NCBI RefSeq assembly: GCF_030272615.1
Contig: NC_081409.1
Coordinates: forward strand, 18,788,260 to 18,852,259
Length of the DNA: 64,000 nucleotides
Reading direction: 5' to 3'
Origin: Cryptomeria japonica
Lineage: Eukaryota > Streptophyta > Pinopsida > Cupressales > Cupressaceae
Each line of letters opens with the position of its first letter. The first letter of the stretch is position 1. The notes beneath the pieces are model-generated. The model was not told where the DNA came from and made no database searches. It worked only from the letters and a program-made list of their open reading frames with translations. The translations under genes and the position numbers were made by a program. Positions 1 to 12,303 of this stretch are shown piece after piece.

Positions 1-346
1 AAACTTGGTGAATGAAAATGACCGCGAAAATACCTTTAAGTACACAAAATACCTTATCGGGCTCTTTACGGGTTAGGTCAAAACATTAAATGCACTCAGT
101 TTACCTTTAACCGATTTACTCCTTTTTTTTTTCGTTTTAACCAAGTAACCAAATTTCCTTTATTTACCGACTTGACAGGCTTCTTGTATTCACCGACTTG
201 ACAGGTTTCCTATAAAGTACTTTTGATAGAATTTCAAACTTACTAATGCATCTTAACTATGTAGATTTTGGATTTAGTACATAATAGAATAGGAACTATT
301 ATGATTTTAACCTTCAGAGAATGCAATCCCTTCATACCTTTGCTGA
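1..346. other. Non-coding edge of a copia-type element
   Basis: This AT-rich stretch has no convincing coding frame. A short sequence, CCGACTTGACAGG, occurs twice around 168-206. It lies downstream, on the minus strand, of the gag-like gene that ends at 347. It is probably internal sequence of the same element, whose other end lies outside the window. Confidence 0.4.
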
Positions 347-1745
347 TTAATTTGGAATAGGTGCACCTAACTCGGTAGGTAAGGTGCTTTCTTCATTTGA
401 CACAATTTCCTTCTTTTTCCAAATCATCTTTAATTTTTCTTTTATCTCTCCAGTGTCTCCTCTATGTTGATCTCTGCAATCTCTAGCTAAATGTCCAACT
501 TTGTGACAATGAAAACATGCCATACCAAGATTTCTCCATGATCTTCGGTTGTTCATTCCAAACCTTATAAAACAGTTGGCACTTATATGTCCATATCTTC
601 CACAACATTTGCACCATATCCTTGTATTGTAATCCCATGGTACTGCTGCATATTGTCGATAAGGATCTGTGTGAGTTCGGTAACCTCTAGCATTTGCTCG
701 GTGTGCAGACCACCTGTAATTCTTTGCTTAAGCCAACACTTTTTGGTACTATGTCCATATCTATTGTAGTTTCTACAAAACCCTTTGAATTTTGCCTTTT
801 GATAGTTGTTAACAGACTTTGTCCTACATTGATTAGATGTGTGACCATATTTATTGCAATTGTAACAATAATCATTTGATTTAGTGATATTCGGTTGCTT
901 ACCTTTTTTGATTTGGCATATGTTGGCAGTATGACCTTGATTTCCACAGTAGTAGCAAATAGGCTTCTTTCTTTTGATGTTATTCCTGTTTCTAGCTTGC
1001 TTTGATGATTCTCCTCTCTTGGTAGTATGAATTCCTTTCTCGATAGATTCTTTTCCTTTGTAACCAAGTCCTGCATCTTTGTTGGTTCTTCTTGTATTCA
1101 ATTGCTCATCCAACATCTTTGATGCTTCATAACTTTTCTTCAATGTTTCTTTGGATTTCTTCTTTGTTTCAAGTTCATTGGTCAACCTTGACACTTCAAG
1201 TTTTAATGCTTGATTTTCATCATTCTTCATAATTGCTTCATGATGTGCATAACGTAGTTGATCTGTCATATTTTGTTGAATCCCAGTTAACCTTATGATT
1301 TCATCATTCTTATCAGATACTAAGACTTCAAGTTGTTGTTTCTCTCTTTGTAGATCTCTTGCTTTATCCTCTGTTGTCCTCAATGCATCTAGATTTTCAG
1401 TCATCTGTGTACTGAAATGTTCATGTTCTCTTTTCATTGCTTTTAGTTGATCACCCAATGCTTTGTTCTTTTCTTTCAACACTCCAATCATTTCTTCAGT
1501 TTCTTCAGATATACAGTTCTCAGATGATGTCTCAATTTGTTCCACTAACTCTTGAGAATCTTGCAAATCATTAGATAATCTTCTTCTTACTTTCAGAGAT
1601 TTTTGCATTTGCCTTTGCATGTCTGCAATCACTTGATTAGCATGATCCAGCTCTTCTTGCAGATACACAATCCTTCGAGATTGTTTATAGCCTTCCATTG
1701 ACAAGATCTTTCTCTTTAGGTAGTTAAACCCTTTTCCAAGATTCA
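347..1745 (-). pseudogene. Gag-like nucleocapsid protein with long coiled coil and five zinc knuckles (frameshifted)
   Basis: The long frame (1914 to 583) starts coding usefully after the LTR, near 1700, with MEGYKQSRR. About 190 residues of heptad-like, charged sequence follow (EELDHANQVIADMQRQMQ and onward), predicted to form a coiled coil. A Lys/Arg-rich segment and CX2CX4HX4C knuckles come next: CYYCGNQGHTANIC, CYNCNKYGHTSNQC and CRNYNRYGHSTKKC (second Cys is Tyr). A frameshift near 640-720 moves the rest to another frame, with two more knuckles, CKCCGRYGHISANC and CFHCHKVGHLARDC (through 347). Knuckles are typical of retroelement nucleocapsid and bind RNA. Position just after a PBS and LTR supports a Gag role. 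No capsid domain is recognised, so this may be the sole ORF of a non-autonomous element. The family is unassigned. Confidence 0.7.
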
Positions 1746-1746
1746 A

Positions 1747-1758
1747 GCTCTGATACCA
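1747..1758 (-). other. Primer-binding site (initiator Met tRNA type)
   Basis: On the minus strand this reads TGGTATCAGAGC, the usual plant copia PBS complementary to the 3' end of initiator methionine tRNA. It lies two bases after an LTR ending in CCTAACA, so the element runs on the minus strand toward position 1. Confidence 0.85.
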
Positions 1759-1760
1759 AT

Positions 1761-3139
1761 TGTTAGGCCCAATATGGAAAGCTAATGTACTGAGAGGGGA
1801 GGGGTGAATCAGTACTCCAAAAATTTTCTTGAATAGTAACCTTACTATTATGCATAAACAAAATAGTGCAGTAACATAAAATAAAGTTAAAACAAATAGA
1901 TAACAATCATACATGATTCACTCCATAACACATATATTTTTGTTACGCAGAAACTCTTGGGTAGAGAGAAAAACTGCGGTGGGGATGGCACCCACAACTT
2001 CACTACTGCAATAATAAAGAATGCTCGGTTAGAGCTACATTTAGCTATTTCTGATAGCTTACTTTGTTAGGAGTAACAAGATCTGTTAGATCTACCTTGC
2101 TGAAGGATTTTACAACATTTATTCTGAATGTTGCACCTAGTTAGAGGCTTTACAATTTATAGACTTGATTAGAGTCTTTTACCCTATTAAAGGTTTCTCT
2201 TTCAACTTCTCAATATTACAATAAAATCATTACAAATATCTACAACTTTACATCTGAAATGTTATAGCAGATTCTATGTGCTCAGAATAGATTACCTTGC
2301 TTATAGCATACCTCGGTAACCCATATAGTAACTCGGTAAACCCTTCTATTTACTCTGTTCTTCGACTGCTCTCTGAAAACCTTCTCGGTGACCTCTGTGT
2401 CTCTATAACAGTCTTCTTACACACACATACACTTCACTAATGCTGTATAAATAGATCTTCTTAAAACGGTGATCCAATTCATTGCTTCGATCTTACAAAC
2501 AAGATTCCTCGAATGAATAACTAAACAAAATATTTCATTGGTTAGATTGTCCTTGTAATCATACACAATCTTCTGGTGCAATTTCCAATGTAATAACAGT
2601 TAGATGTGCCTCGATCTTTTAACACGTTTTCATATGCATGTCCAGGTTCAATGTATCTGGTAACACGTTTCACTCGGTGTATGTCAACTCGGTGTGTTAT
2701 CTTTACTGCTTAGTAGTCTCAAAAAGATACTCAATGGATATCTCGGTGTATACTGCATTCTATGACTGCTTTCCTCTGTAACCGACTAGACTGTGCATAC
2801 CGACTTCTCTTATGTGTACCGACTGCATGATTCGGTAGTGCTAACCGACTAGAATATATAGTATGACTTTGACTATAAAAACTAATGGCAATTTGATAAG
2901 TAGTAACAATGTTGTCTGAGTCTATTGAAAGATTTGATTTGTTGAAGCCCATTGCTGTTGTTTGTGTCTCATCTGAAACTGACTGAATCCATGAAACTGA
3001 TACTTTATTGCGAAGAAGACGAAATTTTATTATGGATTGGTGATGCAAGTGTTGCTTTATTATGGATTGTGTGTGGATAGACTGAAGAAAACTGGAAGAA
3101 ATTGTACTCCTCAAAATGTGTGATGCTCTCAGTTCCACA
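1761..3139 (-). repeat. 5' LTR of the copia-type element (outer edge approximate)
   Basis: The inner edge is firm: TGTTAGGCCC on the plus strand starts 2 bp from the PBS. The outer edge is inferred from a TGTGGAACTGAGAG-like start on the minus strand near 3139 and from the change to gypsy-like sequence beyond it. The GGGGAGGGGTGAATCAG stretch near 1795 resembles the inner ends of the copia LTRs at 50,290 and 56,095. ORFs inside this LTR are not genes. I see no TATA box or polyadenylation site I can place with confidence. Confidence 0.55.
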
Positions 3140-3650
3140 CCCATCACTAGACTTAGGATTTACCTTAGCCACAGATAGGAGCTGATTTATTATGGATGGA
3201 AAGGGGTGAAAAGGAATGTTTATTATGAATGGCTAACCAATCTTAGGAAGATCAAGAACAAGCCATGATGGGAATGGGTGTTTATTATGGATGGATATGG
3301 ATGGATAGGTTGTGAGTGTGTGCAAAGTGAAAGGATGAGATGGGATCCTGAAGGAGGGAGGAGCAATGTCTCTACACATGGCACCGATGACTCAGTTTTC
3401 CCCATGGTACTTGCCCAGGACGCCACCGAAGTGGTTTTTACCATTGGACGAATTCATTTCTCTTTACTTCTTTTTTTTTGTGTGTCACAAGGCACCTATT
3501 TGCTAGGTTTTCACCAAGTAACAATTTTTTATTTTTTATGATTTTTGATATTTTATGGATTTTTTTAATTTTTTTAATTTTTTTTAATTTTTTTTAATTT
3601 TCAAATTTTTTTATTTTTTTTGTATTTTCAAATTGGGATATTCCGAAGAG

Positions 3651-3900
3651 CTATGTGTAAAACCTACGAAGGTGCAAGTTGTTGATAGGATCCTCCAAAG
3701 GTTCGCCATCTGGAGTTGAAAGTTGATATGCACCGGATCCATAGACTATTGTGATGATGTAAGGACCAAGCCAATTTGGCTCGAATTTTCCTTTCTTTTC
3801 TCGGTCCTACTGATTCTTAGTATTTTCTCTGAGAACTAAGTCACCTACCTCAAATGTGTGAGGCTTGAATTTATGATTGTAGCTACATTGTTCCTTGACT
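3651..3900 (-). pseudogene. Integrase C-terminal tail, Tat-like gypsy
   Basis: The minus strand reads HTFEVGDLVLRENTKNQ, a stop, DREKKGKFEPNWLGPY, then ends ...INNLHLRRFYT and stop at 3651. This GDLVL...F.P.W.GPY pattern is the DNA-binding C-terminal region of gypsy integrases. The internal TAG sits between NQ and DREKK. The catalytic core that should precede it is missing. The same tail occurs at about 33,910-34,097 on the plus strand, so the two elements are related. Confidence 0.8.
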
Positions 3901-4900
3901 GAATGATGTGTAGCTCTAGTGACTGTCTTCCTTGATAAAGGAATTGAAATAGAATTACTAGCCTATGAACTACGTAGGCCTGTATGTGTGTCACCTAAAG
4001 AAGTTTGGGCATCCCTGATAAAAAAGTCCTTTGAGGAAGCTCCATTAAAGGTCCATGATGTATCACCAGAAGGGAAAGGATGTGTGGAACAAGTGGATGA
4101 GGAATGAAGGCTTGTGATTGCAAAAAGAAGTGAGAGTAGCATGGCATGGTGGAGACTTAGGATCAACAAGTGTTCTTTTTGACTTGAAATTTTAGAACTT
4201 TTGCCCCCAGTTATTTTGATATTAGGGGAGATAAATTATTGTTCTTTTTTCTTCATAGGATTTTTATCCTTGACTTTGATTTTTTCAAAGTCCAATAGCT
4301 TTTGATATTGATTTGGACTGAAGGACTTTTCTTTATTTTTGACTTTTACATTTTTCTTTTCAAGGCTTGATTTTTCATCCCCAATTAGTAAGGGCTTTTG
4401 TAATTTTTGTTGATCCAAGTTTGGGAGAGGACTAGAAATGGAATGAGTGGATGAAATGGTAAGGCTATGTGAGTTCTCAAGAGGTTTGACGATACACTCA
4501 ATAGATTATTTGTTGGAATCACTCTTAGGACTATTGATATCAAGAGCTACTTCCACCACTAGAGGAGATTTGAATTCAGACTTAGTAGCCATAACACTAG
4601 GTGGTTCATACCCAATTCCTTGCAAATTATTTATAGATTGTTCCTATTGACTGAATACCTTAGGAGATAGTGGGAGTTTATCAACATGAAAGATATACTC
4701 ACCACATCCCAGGTCTTTAACCTTGAATTTTTCTTTGAGCTCTACTTGTTTGGATGTAGAAGCTTTCAAGGATTCTAGATCAACATATGTTGATGAAGGA
4801 ACAACCTCTTGATTGACTGGAATTTCTATTTCTGATCTAGGTCATAGATTGTTGCAATATATGAATGGGTTTGGGTCAGCTTTAATGGTCACTTCAACTC
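3901..4900 (-). other. Linker region between protease and integrase tail
   Basis: No recognised domain. Minus-strand fragments are Lys/Ser/Pro-rich (for example KNVKVKNKEKSFSPNQYQK near 4350-4290) with several stops. The reverse transcriptase, RNase H and integrase core expected here are absent. The part near 3960-4170 looks unrelated to pol and could be the edge of an old deletion. Confidence 0.5.
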
Positions 4901-4904
4901 CATT

Positions 4905-5263
4905 GTGTAGAAACTTGATACATCAATGATATGTTGATGGAACAACTCTCATTTCATGAATCCATGGGCATCCCAAAGAGTATGTTACATATGTGAGCTC
5001 TAGATCAAGGACTTGACAAACCACATCCTTAGTAATTGGCCCAACTCTAAGAGGTAATGTGTATGTGCCCTTGGATGAGTGCTCTTCATCATTATATGCT
5101 TTAATGGTGATTGCATGTGTAGAATTCACAGTCCTTTTAGAATATCCCAATTGCTTAAGAGTGTTCAATGTACAAATGTTCAGACCATCTCCTCCATCTA
5201 CCAGGACTCATTTTATTTGGTGTTTGTGTAGGAAGGCTTTAATGTGTAAAGGTGTATTATGTG
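4905..5263 (-). pseudogene. Retroviral-type aspartic protease, gypsy
   Basis: The minus strand gives a motif LVDGGDGLNICT followed by LNTLKQLGY, then LPLRVGPITKDVVCQVLDLE and SLGCPWIHEMRVV. This is the order of gypsy proteases: catalytic D-G-G, a hydrophobic strand, then a G.PW(I/M)H motif. This enzyme cleaves the Gag-Pol polyprotein. The D-S/T-G triad reads DGG, common in this lineage. The upstream end, ...PHNTPLHIKAFLHKH, runs straight into the solo LTR at 5264, and the preceding part resumes after 6683. The frame contains at least one stop (HQIK*VLVDGG). Confidence 0.75.
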
Positions 5264-5268
5264 GTTGG

Positions 5269-6682
5269 TGTAATGCCCCGCCAGGAAACCCTAAAGGGTT
5301 TAAGTTAAAAACACTCAAATAGAGTGTAAATATTTTTTTTTTATAATAATAATAATAATTATGAGCGTTAATAATATGTTACAACATTAAGATAATTTGG
5401 AGTTATCCAAAACTAGATAACACAGTGGAAGGCTAAACGAACCTAAGGAGTTTCCGAACGTGATTACGTAACCTTACACCTAACTCAACTCATGACAATT
5501 GATCCAATAAGCTGGATATCTTAATTACGAGATAATGCCTAAGACATGGATATATATATGTTCGATAAATTGACATCTTAGAATTTTAGGAAGTGTTCAT
5601 TTATTTTGAATGGATAGGAGGCTAGCACGAGGTTATTTACTCAATGCACTTTAAAACATAATTAACTTAAGAGTCCACCCATTAAGGTACAATACGACTA
5701 ATATAACGAAGTTCGTTCATTTGGGTTAAAGGTAACCACCCACAATTGATATCATCCTTTACAATTAAAAGTATGCCTAATGAGATTCATTCATTTAGGA
5801 TTAAACTGAAATTAATAAAATGAGGTTCCTTCATTTGATTTTAAGCTAAACCAACTAATGAGTCGTAGTTCTTTTGTGGAGGATAAAATGTAAGTAGCCA
5901 TAGAGTTCTTTCATTGGAGTTAAAATAATGCTAATAGATGGTGCTCAATTCATTAAGGTGAAAATGTATTAGGGCCACATGAGTTCATCCCTTTAATTAA
6001 AATATAGTTAGCAAGATGATATTCATTCCTTCAGGATTAAAAACATAAGTACATAGTGACATTCTTCCATTAGGATTAGAATATAAATAAAGCGATCTCT
6101 TAAATTAACGATTAATCATATAAAAGAAAACTATCTATTTTAAATTTCTAAATTACTAATGCGTACATCCACACATTAAATTGAATTAAATACTTAGGAT
6201 AAAATAATCCATTTACCATGCACAAGACACGCAAATTGAGAAAGTCCACCAATCACACGACACGCAACCCAAACGAAAAGAAAACCCTACGGACCACACA
6301 TGACGCTCACCTGACCATGGCTAAGGCAAGATGAGAGTTTTATGACCCCCAAATCCAAATTCTAAGGATGAAGGAGGTATACTCAACCCTCGCCCTAGGC
6401 AGTGTTGTACCTGCAATCTTCTGCACCCATGAATCACGCAAGCATACATATACATATACATATTCAATAAAGGCATTAGCTCGAGATTTATAACAAGAAT
6501 TAGGAAACAACTACATTTACACAAGAATCGATGCAAAAGCACAATAATAGGTATGCACAATTATTTATATTATCTAATCTACAACCTTGCATCACAATTA
6601 ACCAACCATTCAAGAATGCCACATAGGAAGTCAACCAAGGTCAAACGGGTTTTACAAGGCCGACTAGGGTAGGGGCATTATA
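5269..6682. mobile_element. Solo LTR, 1414 bp, with 5-bp target duplication
   Basis: It begins TGTAATGCCCC and ends GGGGCATTATA, nearly perfect inverted ends. It is flanked on both sides by GTTGG (5264-5268 and 6683-6687), a clean 5-bp target site duplication. No coding region or PBS is present, so it is a recombined solo LTR. The TA end is probably a decayed CA, since CA would make an 11-bp perfect inverted end. It interrupts the protease of the surrounding gypsy relic and is therefore younger. From about 5700 to 6090 it holds degenerate ~60-bp repeats built around GTTCATTCATTTGGATTAAA. ORFs inside it are spurious. Its orientation is not determined. Confidence 0.85.
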
Positions 6683-6689
6683 GTTGGCT

Positions 6690-9208
6690 TATAGAGGTGT
6701 CGTTAACTTTGGTGAATGTAAGAGAATGTGGAATGGAAATGTATCCTACCATGGCTTGAAACTGGTCCAGGTTCAGATCAGTGGGGACACAAGTTTCTCT
6801 CAAAGCTTTATCAAGGATGGCTTTATGTGCAGGGGATATGCATAAAAGCTCAAAGATTGAGATAAGCGCAGGTGTCTTTCCTAACTATTCTACTTGGTCA
6901 TACTCAGGTTTGGTCAATGAGGAAGCGATGGTTTTGGCTGGAGAACCTTGCAAAGTGACCTTACCTCAACGAGTTGTGACATTACATTCAGAGGTAGATT
7001 CATAAAAGGGTCCAATGCCTTTTAGGACAACTTTGGGTCTTTGGGTAGAATTTTCATGTGTTTTGTCCTTTATGATAATGGTAGAGACATAATTGTCCAT
7101 CGAGATGTGATTAATAGTTGAATCATAGTTATAGGATGCTTTTGTATAGTTGGCTTGCTCATCTATGGCTTTGGCTTTTCCCTTGTCATGTTTAGGGAAT
7201 GGTTCCTTAAACATCTCATGTTCTTGATTGGATGAATGTCCTTTGATCTCAATGTCACATCTATCAATAAGATCTTGTATATGTTCTTCAGCCAATGATA
7301 ATTTCTTGTTTTATGTCCCTTGCCCTTGTGATATTCGCAACACTCATCATCATTCCACCAATTTGGTTTGACCTTTGGATCATATGGATGATTGTCTGAA
7401 ATTTTTATTATCTTGTTTGCCACTAGCTTCTTGAAAGCTAACTCAAGTGGTTCTCCCAATGGGGTGTACTTCCTTCATGGTTTTGAAGTAGCTTGAGTGT
7501 TTACTTGGTTATTTGTAGAACCTGATCCAAAAGGAATGATTCTTGGTTTGACTGTATTAGCATCGACAACACCATCCTTTACCGTGTTCTTGTTCCAAAA
7601 TCATGGCTTGTCTTTTCCTTTAAAGTCCTCTTTATTTTCTTTGAATATTTTGATGATGCCTTGCTCAATTAAGACCTTCTCTATTGCTAAGCCTTTCTCA
7701 ATGATGTCTTTGAAAGTGGACAAACAAGCTTTCCTTAAGTCTTAACCAATTTCTTTGTTGACATTCTGTGTAAACATCTCTACCATTTGTTTTTGTGGAA
7801 TTTCACAAGAGCACATGCTGGCTAAATTCCTCTATCTTTGTAAGAATGATGAAAAAGATTCTCCATCCTTTTGCTTGGTGTTGCACAAAGCGGTGACTAA
7901 TATATCCTTCTCTATGTTATATGAGAAATGTTGGATAAAAGCTTCTGCTAGATCACCCCATGACTTAATTCCAAGTGGAAGTTGGGAGAACCATTCCATA
8001 GCTTGATCACCTAATCTCTGTGGGAAAAATCTCATCAAGTGTGTTTCTTCTATTGCTACCTCAACACAAGTTATGAAAAATGGTCTTATATGTGCCTTAG
8101 GGTCTCCTTTGCCTCTGTACTTATCAAACTTTGGAGTTATGAAGTGTGTAGGAAATGGAGGCATTGCAATGCTTTTATCAAATGGATAGGGACATATATC
8201 TCTCATTGTGTAAGATGGATTTGGTGTATTAATGTCCTCCATTTTCTTTTGTAAGTCCTTTATTTTCTGTTCCAAATTGTTCTTGGGTGGAGACCGACTT
8301 CTTGGACCATATCCCATGCCTGAGCCACCAGGTGGAGGAGGAGGATATTGCATATATGGATGATATTGATTATAAACATGTTCATATGGAGGTCTATAAT
8401 GATACTATGTATAGGAACCACCTAGTATAAAGTCATAATGAGGAATGGAATATATTCTTTGTCCATGCATTTCATATTCTATAGGCATGTCATGAGTTTG
8501 TTCTTGTGTAGCGCCCCCAAATTTGACATGGGGTTTTCTAGTGTCCAAATTTTGAGCATGCCTCTGGATATCCAATTGCTTTTGAGGTTGGTCCTTAGCA
8601 TTGGTATGTGATTGAGTATATTTATTTGCATAAGATTTCCATAAAGGTCTGTGTAGATGGAGTTGTTCATGAGATGCTCTTTCATGAGTATCATAAGCTT
8701 GACCATGTGTATTTGGGACCTCAATTTTTTGAAACAAGGATGATGGTGACTTAGGCACGAAATGTGGTCCTCTAGTACCTCCACTATTAGGTCTCCTTTG
8801 ATCCATGTTGAGTTGAGTTTCTTGCATAGGTTGATTTTCCATTATTTGAGACATGTTAAAATCATGAGGTATCTTAGTTCCACTTTATGCCATCACTTGT
8901 AGAAAATATTGTCTATCTCTTCTCATTATTTCCTCAACGAATCTATTAAAATGAGGATCCATAATAGAGTCTTCCACTTCTGCTGAATGTATTGAAATGT
9001 TGTCCACATTGTCATTGTGTGTATCATTGTTGTTTGTATTATCCATGTTCTCAATATTTTGAATGTTTTTATAAATGTCCATGTCAGGTAATGTGGTATG
9101 ATCAGAATTGAAAAAGATATCATTGTCATACTCATAGCCACTCATGTTTGCAGAATCTTGAGCCTCTTGAACTTCTATCCTAGATTTTTGGGAATGGGTT
9201 TCAACCAT
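6690..9208 (-). pseudogene. Gag polyprotein, Tat-like gypsy (stops and frameshift)
   Basis: One frame runs from Met 9208 through 8854, 8353 and 7459. Capsid-like sequence is clear around 8250-7830: YRGKGDPKAHIRPFF, FPQRLGDQAMEWFSQLP and WGDLAEAFIQHFS, the retrotransposon Gag capsid pattern. A PPPPPGGSGMGYGPR stretch precedes it. Around 7340 the knuckle-like CEYHKGKGHKTRNYHW is followed by a frameshift to IQDLIDRCDIEIKG (7270). The C...YH..K.H form is typical of Tat/Ogre-type Gag. In-frame stops are near 8884, 8404, 7740 and 7600; the one at 8404 reads TAG where CAG (Gln) would fit. The distal part continues toward the protease and is broken by the solo LTR. Confidence 0.8.
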
Positions 9209-11430
9209 GAACTAGGGCTTGACCAAGATGTGTGAGACTAGATGAAAATGGAAAGAGTATGGAAGACCAAGAGTTGGATGGAATGTAAATGAATCTGAGG
9301 TGTACTTGCAATGTCCAAAGTGTAAGACCAAGTATGTATGTAGTAAAGTAGGTGTGACTTCCAAAGAGATGATATATTCTCTTGATGAGGTAAGTTGACC
9401 TTGACTCTAAGTAAGACTAAATGAGACCCAAAGGTGATAGACCTTGATGAGCGACAACTTAGCAAAATGTTGTTGTATGTAGTGTGTTGACAAAACAAGA
9501 TAAGGACAAGCAAGTAACCTTTTGACTCAAGTTTAGACGAATGTGAATGTAATGCAAGGTGTAAAGCAATGATGAACTTTTTGAGACCCAAAGATAGGTT
9601 GAATGCTAGATGAAAATCTAGAGAAATAACCTAGGAAGCTCAAGAATTCTGAAACTGATTTCTCTTGTTTGTTGGACTATAAATTTTGCCAATACTGAAC
9701 ACAAACATGCATATATACTTCACATACGCGGTTTCCCAACACAGATGTGATTAAATAATGCACAGACGTGTTTCTGAGAATTTTGTAAATGCAGTTTGCT
9801 TATGATAAGATAAACATGTTTATGTCCTACACAGACGTGGTTAGATGACACAGATGTGAATCTATTAGACACAGACATGTTTATAAAACCTGAGTGCAAT
9901 TTTCCCAATTTGTGAAGTTCTTGTTGTGACCAATATAAATTTGTGACCATTTTTGATGACAAGAGGACACAATATTGATGAGGACTCTATGTTTGCAATT
10001 GTTTGGAATCAAAATGACTCAAAGAAAGTTTTTTGTTTGATGTAAAAAATGTTTTGCATACACTTGAAGACACAAAAGACACAATGTTTTGAAGTTTGAT
10101 CTTGAATATTTGAATGTTTAAAAGAAGACAAGCACAATTCTTATGGTTGGCCAGGAAAATAGTTGTTGATCCCATATTTGGTTTCCCTCGAGGCTACGCT
10201 ATTCAAAGTAGATACTTATATGCTTGACCCCACTGGCTCCACCCTCGACACTCACTTCTTTGGGGCATCCAAGCACCAGTCCCCATGAAAACTCCCCGTG
10301 GCAAACTTTGTATCTCTACTAAGAACCGTATGTGTGTGGGCCGCTCCAGAGGTCCGACCTCCTACCCCAACAACTAGAAGGATTTTGGCTTTCTAAAACA
10401 AAAAGGTGCTAGTAAGGGCATCCGCTCATGTGGCCATACATGCAACACTTTCAGCTCTGTAAATATAGAAGGCTACTAGACGGTAGGGGTTACACCCTAC
10501 TATTGATCAAATAAATTTGATCAAACGGGTTTATGGGGAGACATAATGTCGGTATGAAATAATCAGCACATGTTACTTATTACTTTCACCATGGATACAA
10601 TTATTTATAGTGGTTCAGAAGAGGTGGGTTTTCCTCGCTACTACTTGGGTTGTTCCCTCCTCACTAGTAGTCCTAATGACCACACGAAGAGACAAGCCCT
10701 CTAGAGATTAAACAAAAAGAGCCTATTGCCCAAGACACAAAAGACACTGGTTTAATTTTAGTGTACCAATTGAAGTGTTTGGTAATCTATGAAAACAAGG
10801 CACACAATAAAAATAAAAAACCCTTACCAAAATTCTGCAACAATGATTTGTTACTAGTTTTGCAATAATACCCCTCCTGCAAGCACACAAGTTAGGTAAA
10901 TTTTAGATCCAAAAGACTTTTTGAAATAGGGGCCTTCGATAAGACGTGTTGCTTCAAGGACAAGCTGCACCAATTTGTCAGCAAGATTACAAGATGTTAG
11001 CCCGAATGAACCAGATTTGAAATCAAAATGATGAAATAAATCCCTAACAAACTAGAACAAAACATGAAAATTGCAAAATCAAAAAACATAGATGCGATTT
11101 AATCTCATGCAGACGTGGCTATAGGACACATACATGCCTTCAACCCTCGCAGATGTGTTTCGGCCACACAGATGTGGATTTGCAACACAGACGCGATTAA
11201 AAGATGCACATACGCGATTCAGGAACACAGAAATAGATCTACAATTTAAAAAATGTAAAATGATGTCGTAGACGCAAACATGGTTCTAGGAGTCACAGAT
11301 GCGATAGAAAAGGAAAAACGAGGTCCTAATATGCGTTGATGTGAAAATGTTGAAATATTGTCGAAAATATGAAATCTACAACTTCAAAAGCATAAAATTT
11401 GCAACCAAGATGTTAAGTGCAAAAGGACAA
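9209..11430 (-). other. Long 5' leader of the gypsy relic with degenerate ~20-bp repeats
   Basis: This lies between the PBS and gag. There is no credible gene. Two stretches (about 9720-9890 and 11,090-11,280) hold many variants of ACACAGACGTG or ACACAGATGTG spaced about 16-34 bp apart. The ORF at 9962-9720 is an artefact of this repeat. A more GC-rich part at 10,190-10,500 has no recognised function. Confidence 0.55.
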
Positions 11431-11450
11431 GAGTCCCATCGGGCGTGCCA
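11431..11450 (-). other. Primer-binding site, tRNA not identified
   Basis: The minus strand reads TGGCACGCCCGATGGGACTC. It starts with TGG, as a copy of a tRNA CCA end should, and sits nine bases after the end of the LTR at 11,460. I could not match it confidently to a specific tRNA from memory. Confidence 0.65.
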
Positions 11451-11459
11451 GAATATTTA

Positions 11460-12225
11460 TGGTGAAAATGAAAACAACAAATATTGAAAGACTAAAATAG
11501 ATTCAATCACAAAACCCTAGCCTAACAACAACAAAGATCCACCATAACATATGAAGATTACCTAAGACAATGCAAATCAACAAAATAAAAAAGATTATAC
11601 CATCACATGTCCAATAGGGTTTGGATCTCCATTCTTCCTATCTCCATTGATCTTGCTTGATATATTTGCTCTCAGATTTTATTTGTGCACAACAGTTCAA
11701 CAAAGAACGAAAGTTTGGTTGATAACTAGATCGCATATGAAAGTTCGAATGCTAGAATGATTTTTGGGGGTTTGATAATGAGAGAAGCATCTCCTTATAT
11801 AGAAGACACTATAAGAAAATGAAGGGATAAGATTGAGAGTTGTAAAAGATTAATGGTTGGCTAGGATTAGAAGGTAGGTAAAAGAAATAAGAAAATAATA
11901 AAAGGGTAGGTAGTGTAGGAATTAAGAGATGAATGACATATGTCATGGGTAGAAAAGGCTAATGAATTAATTAAATAAATAAAGATTTATTTAATTAATA
12001 GAGGAAGTGGGATCAATTAAATAAATAAGATATTTATTTAATTTAGGAAAATGACAATTTAAATAAATAAAAGTATTTATTTAAATGAGGAAAAAGACTA
12101 GAAAAGGATAAAATGAATTAATTAAATAAATAAAGATTTATTTCATTAATAGAAGAATTAGGCTTAAATAATTAAATAAATAAAAATATTTATTTAATTA
12201 GACATGAAAATTTTAGGTGTCTACA
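11460..12225 (-). repeat. 5' LTR of the gypsy relic (766 bp)
   Basis: On the minus strand it starts TGTAGACACCTAAAA (12,225) and ends TTTTCACCA (11,460), just before the PBS. The stretch at 11,960-12,200 is rich in TTAATTAAATAAATA repeats, a style shared with other gypsy LTRs in this window. No partner LTR was found at the 3' end, so a target duplication cannot be checked. Confidence 0.65.
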
Positions 12226-12303
12226 CATACATGCTCATCATTTATATTGGTATTAATTAGATTATGTAGTAACTTCAATGTATATCTTATTTTACTCTTG
12301 TAG

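Larger units (their letters stand above)
3140..12225 (-). mobile_element. Tat-like Ty3/gypsy retrotransposon relic, no RT, 3' LTR missing
   Basis: Read on the minus strand: LTR (12,225-11,460), PBS, ~2.2-kb leader, gag (9208 to ~6690), protease (~5263-4920), a Ser/Lys-rich linker, and the C-terminal tail of integrase (~3900-3651). RT, RNase H and the integrase core are absent. A solo LTR at 5269-6682 splits the protease. The 3' LTR is not seen; the relic is cut near 3140 by the neighbouring copia-type LTR. The family call rests on the spaced Gag knuckle CEYHKGKGHKTRNY, the DGG-type protease and an integrase tail shared with the element at 27,143-38,116. Confidence 0.8.
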
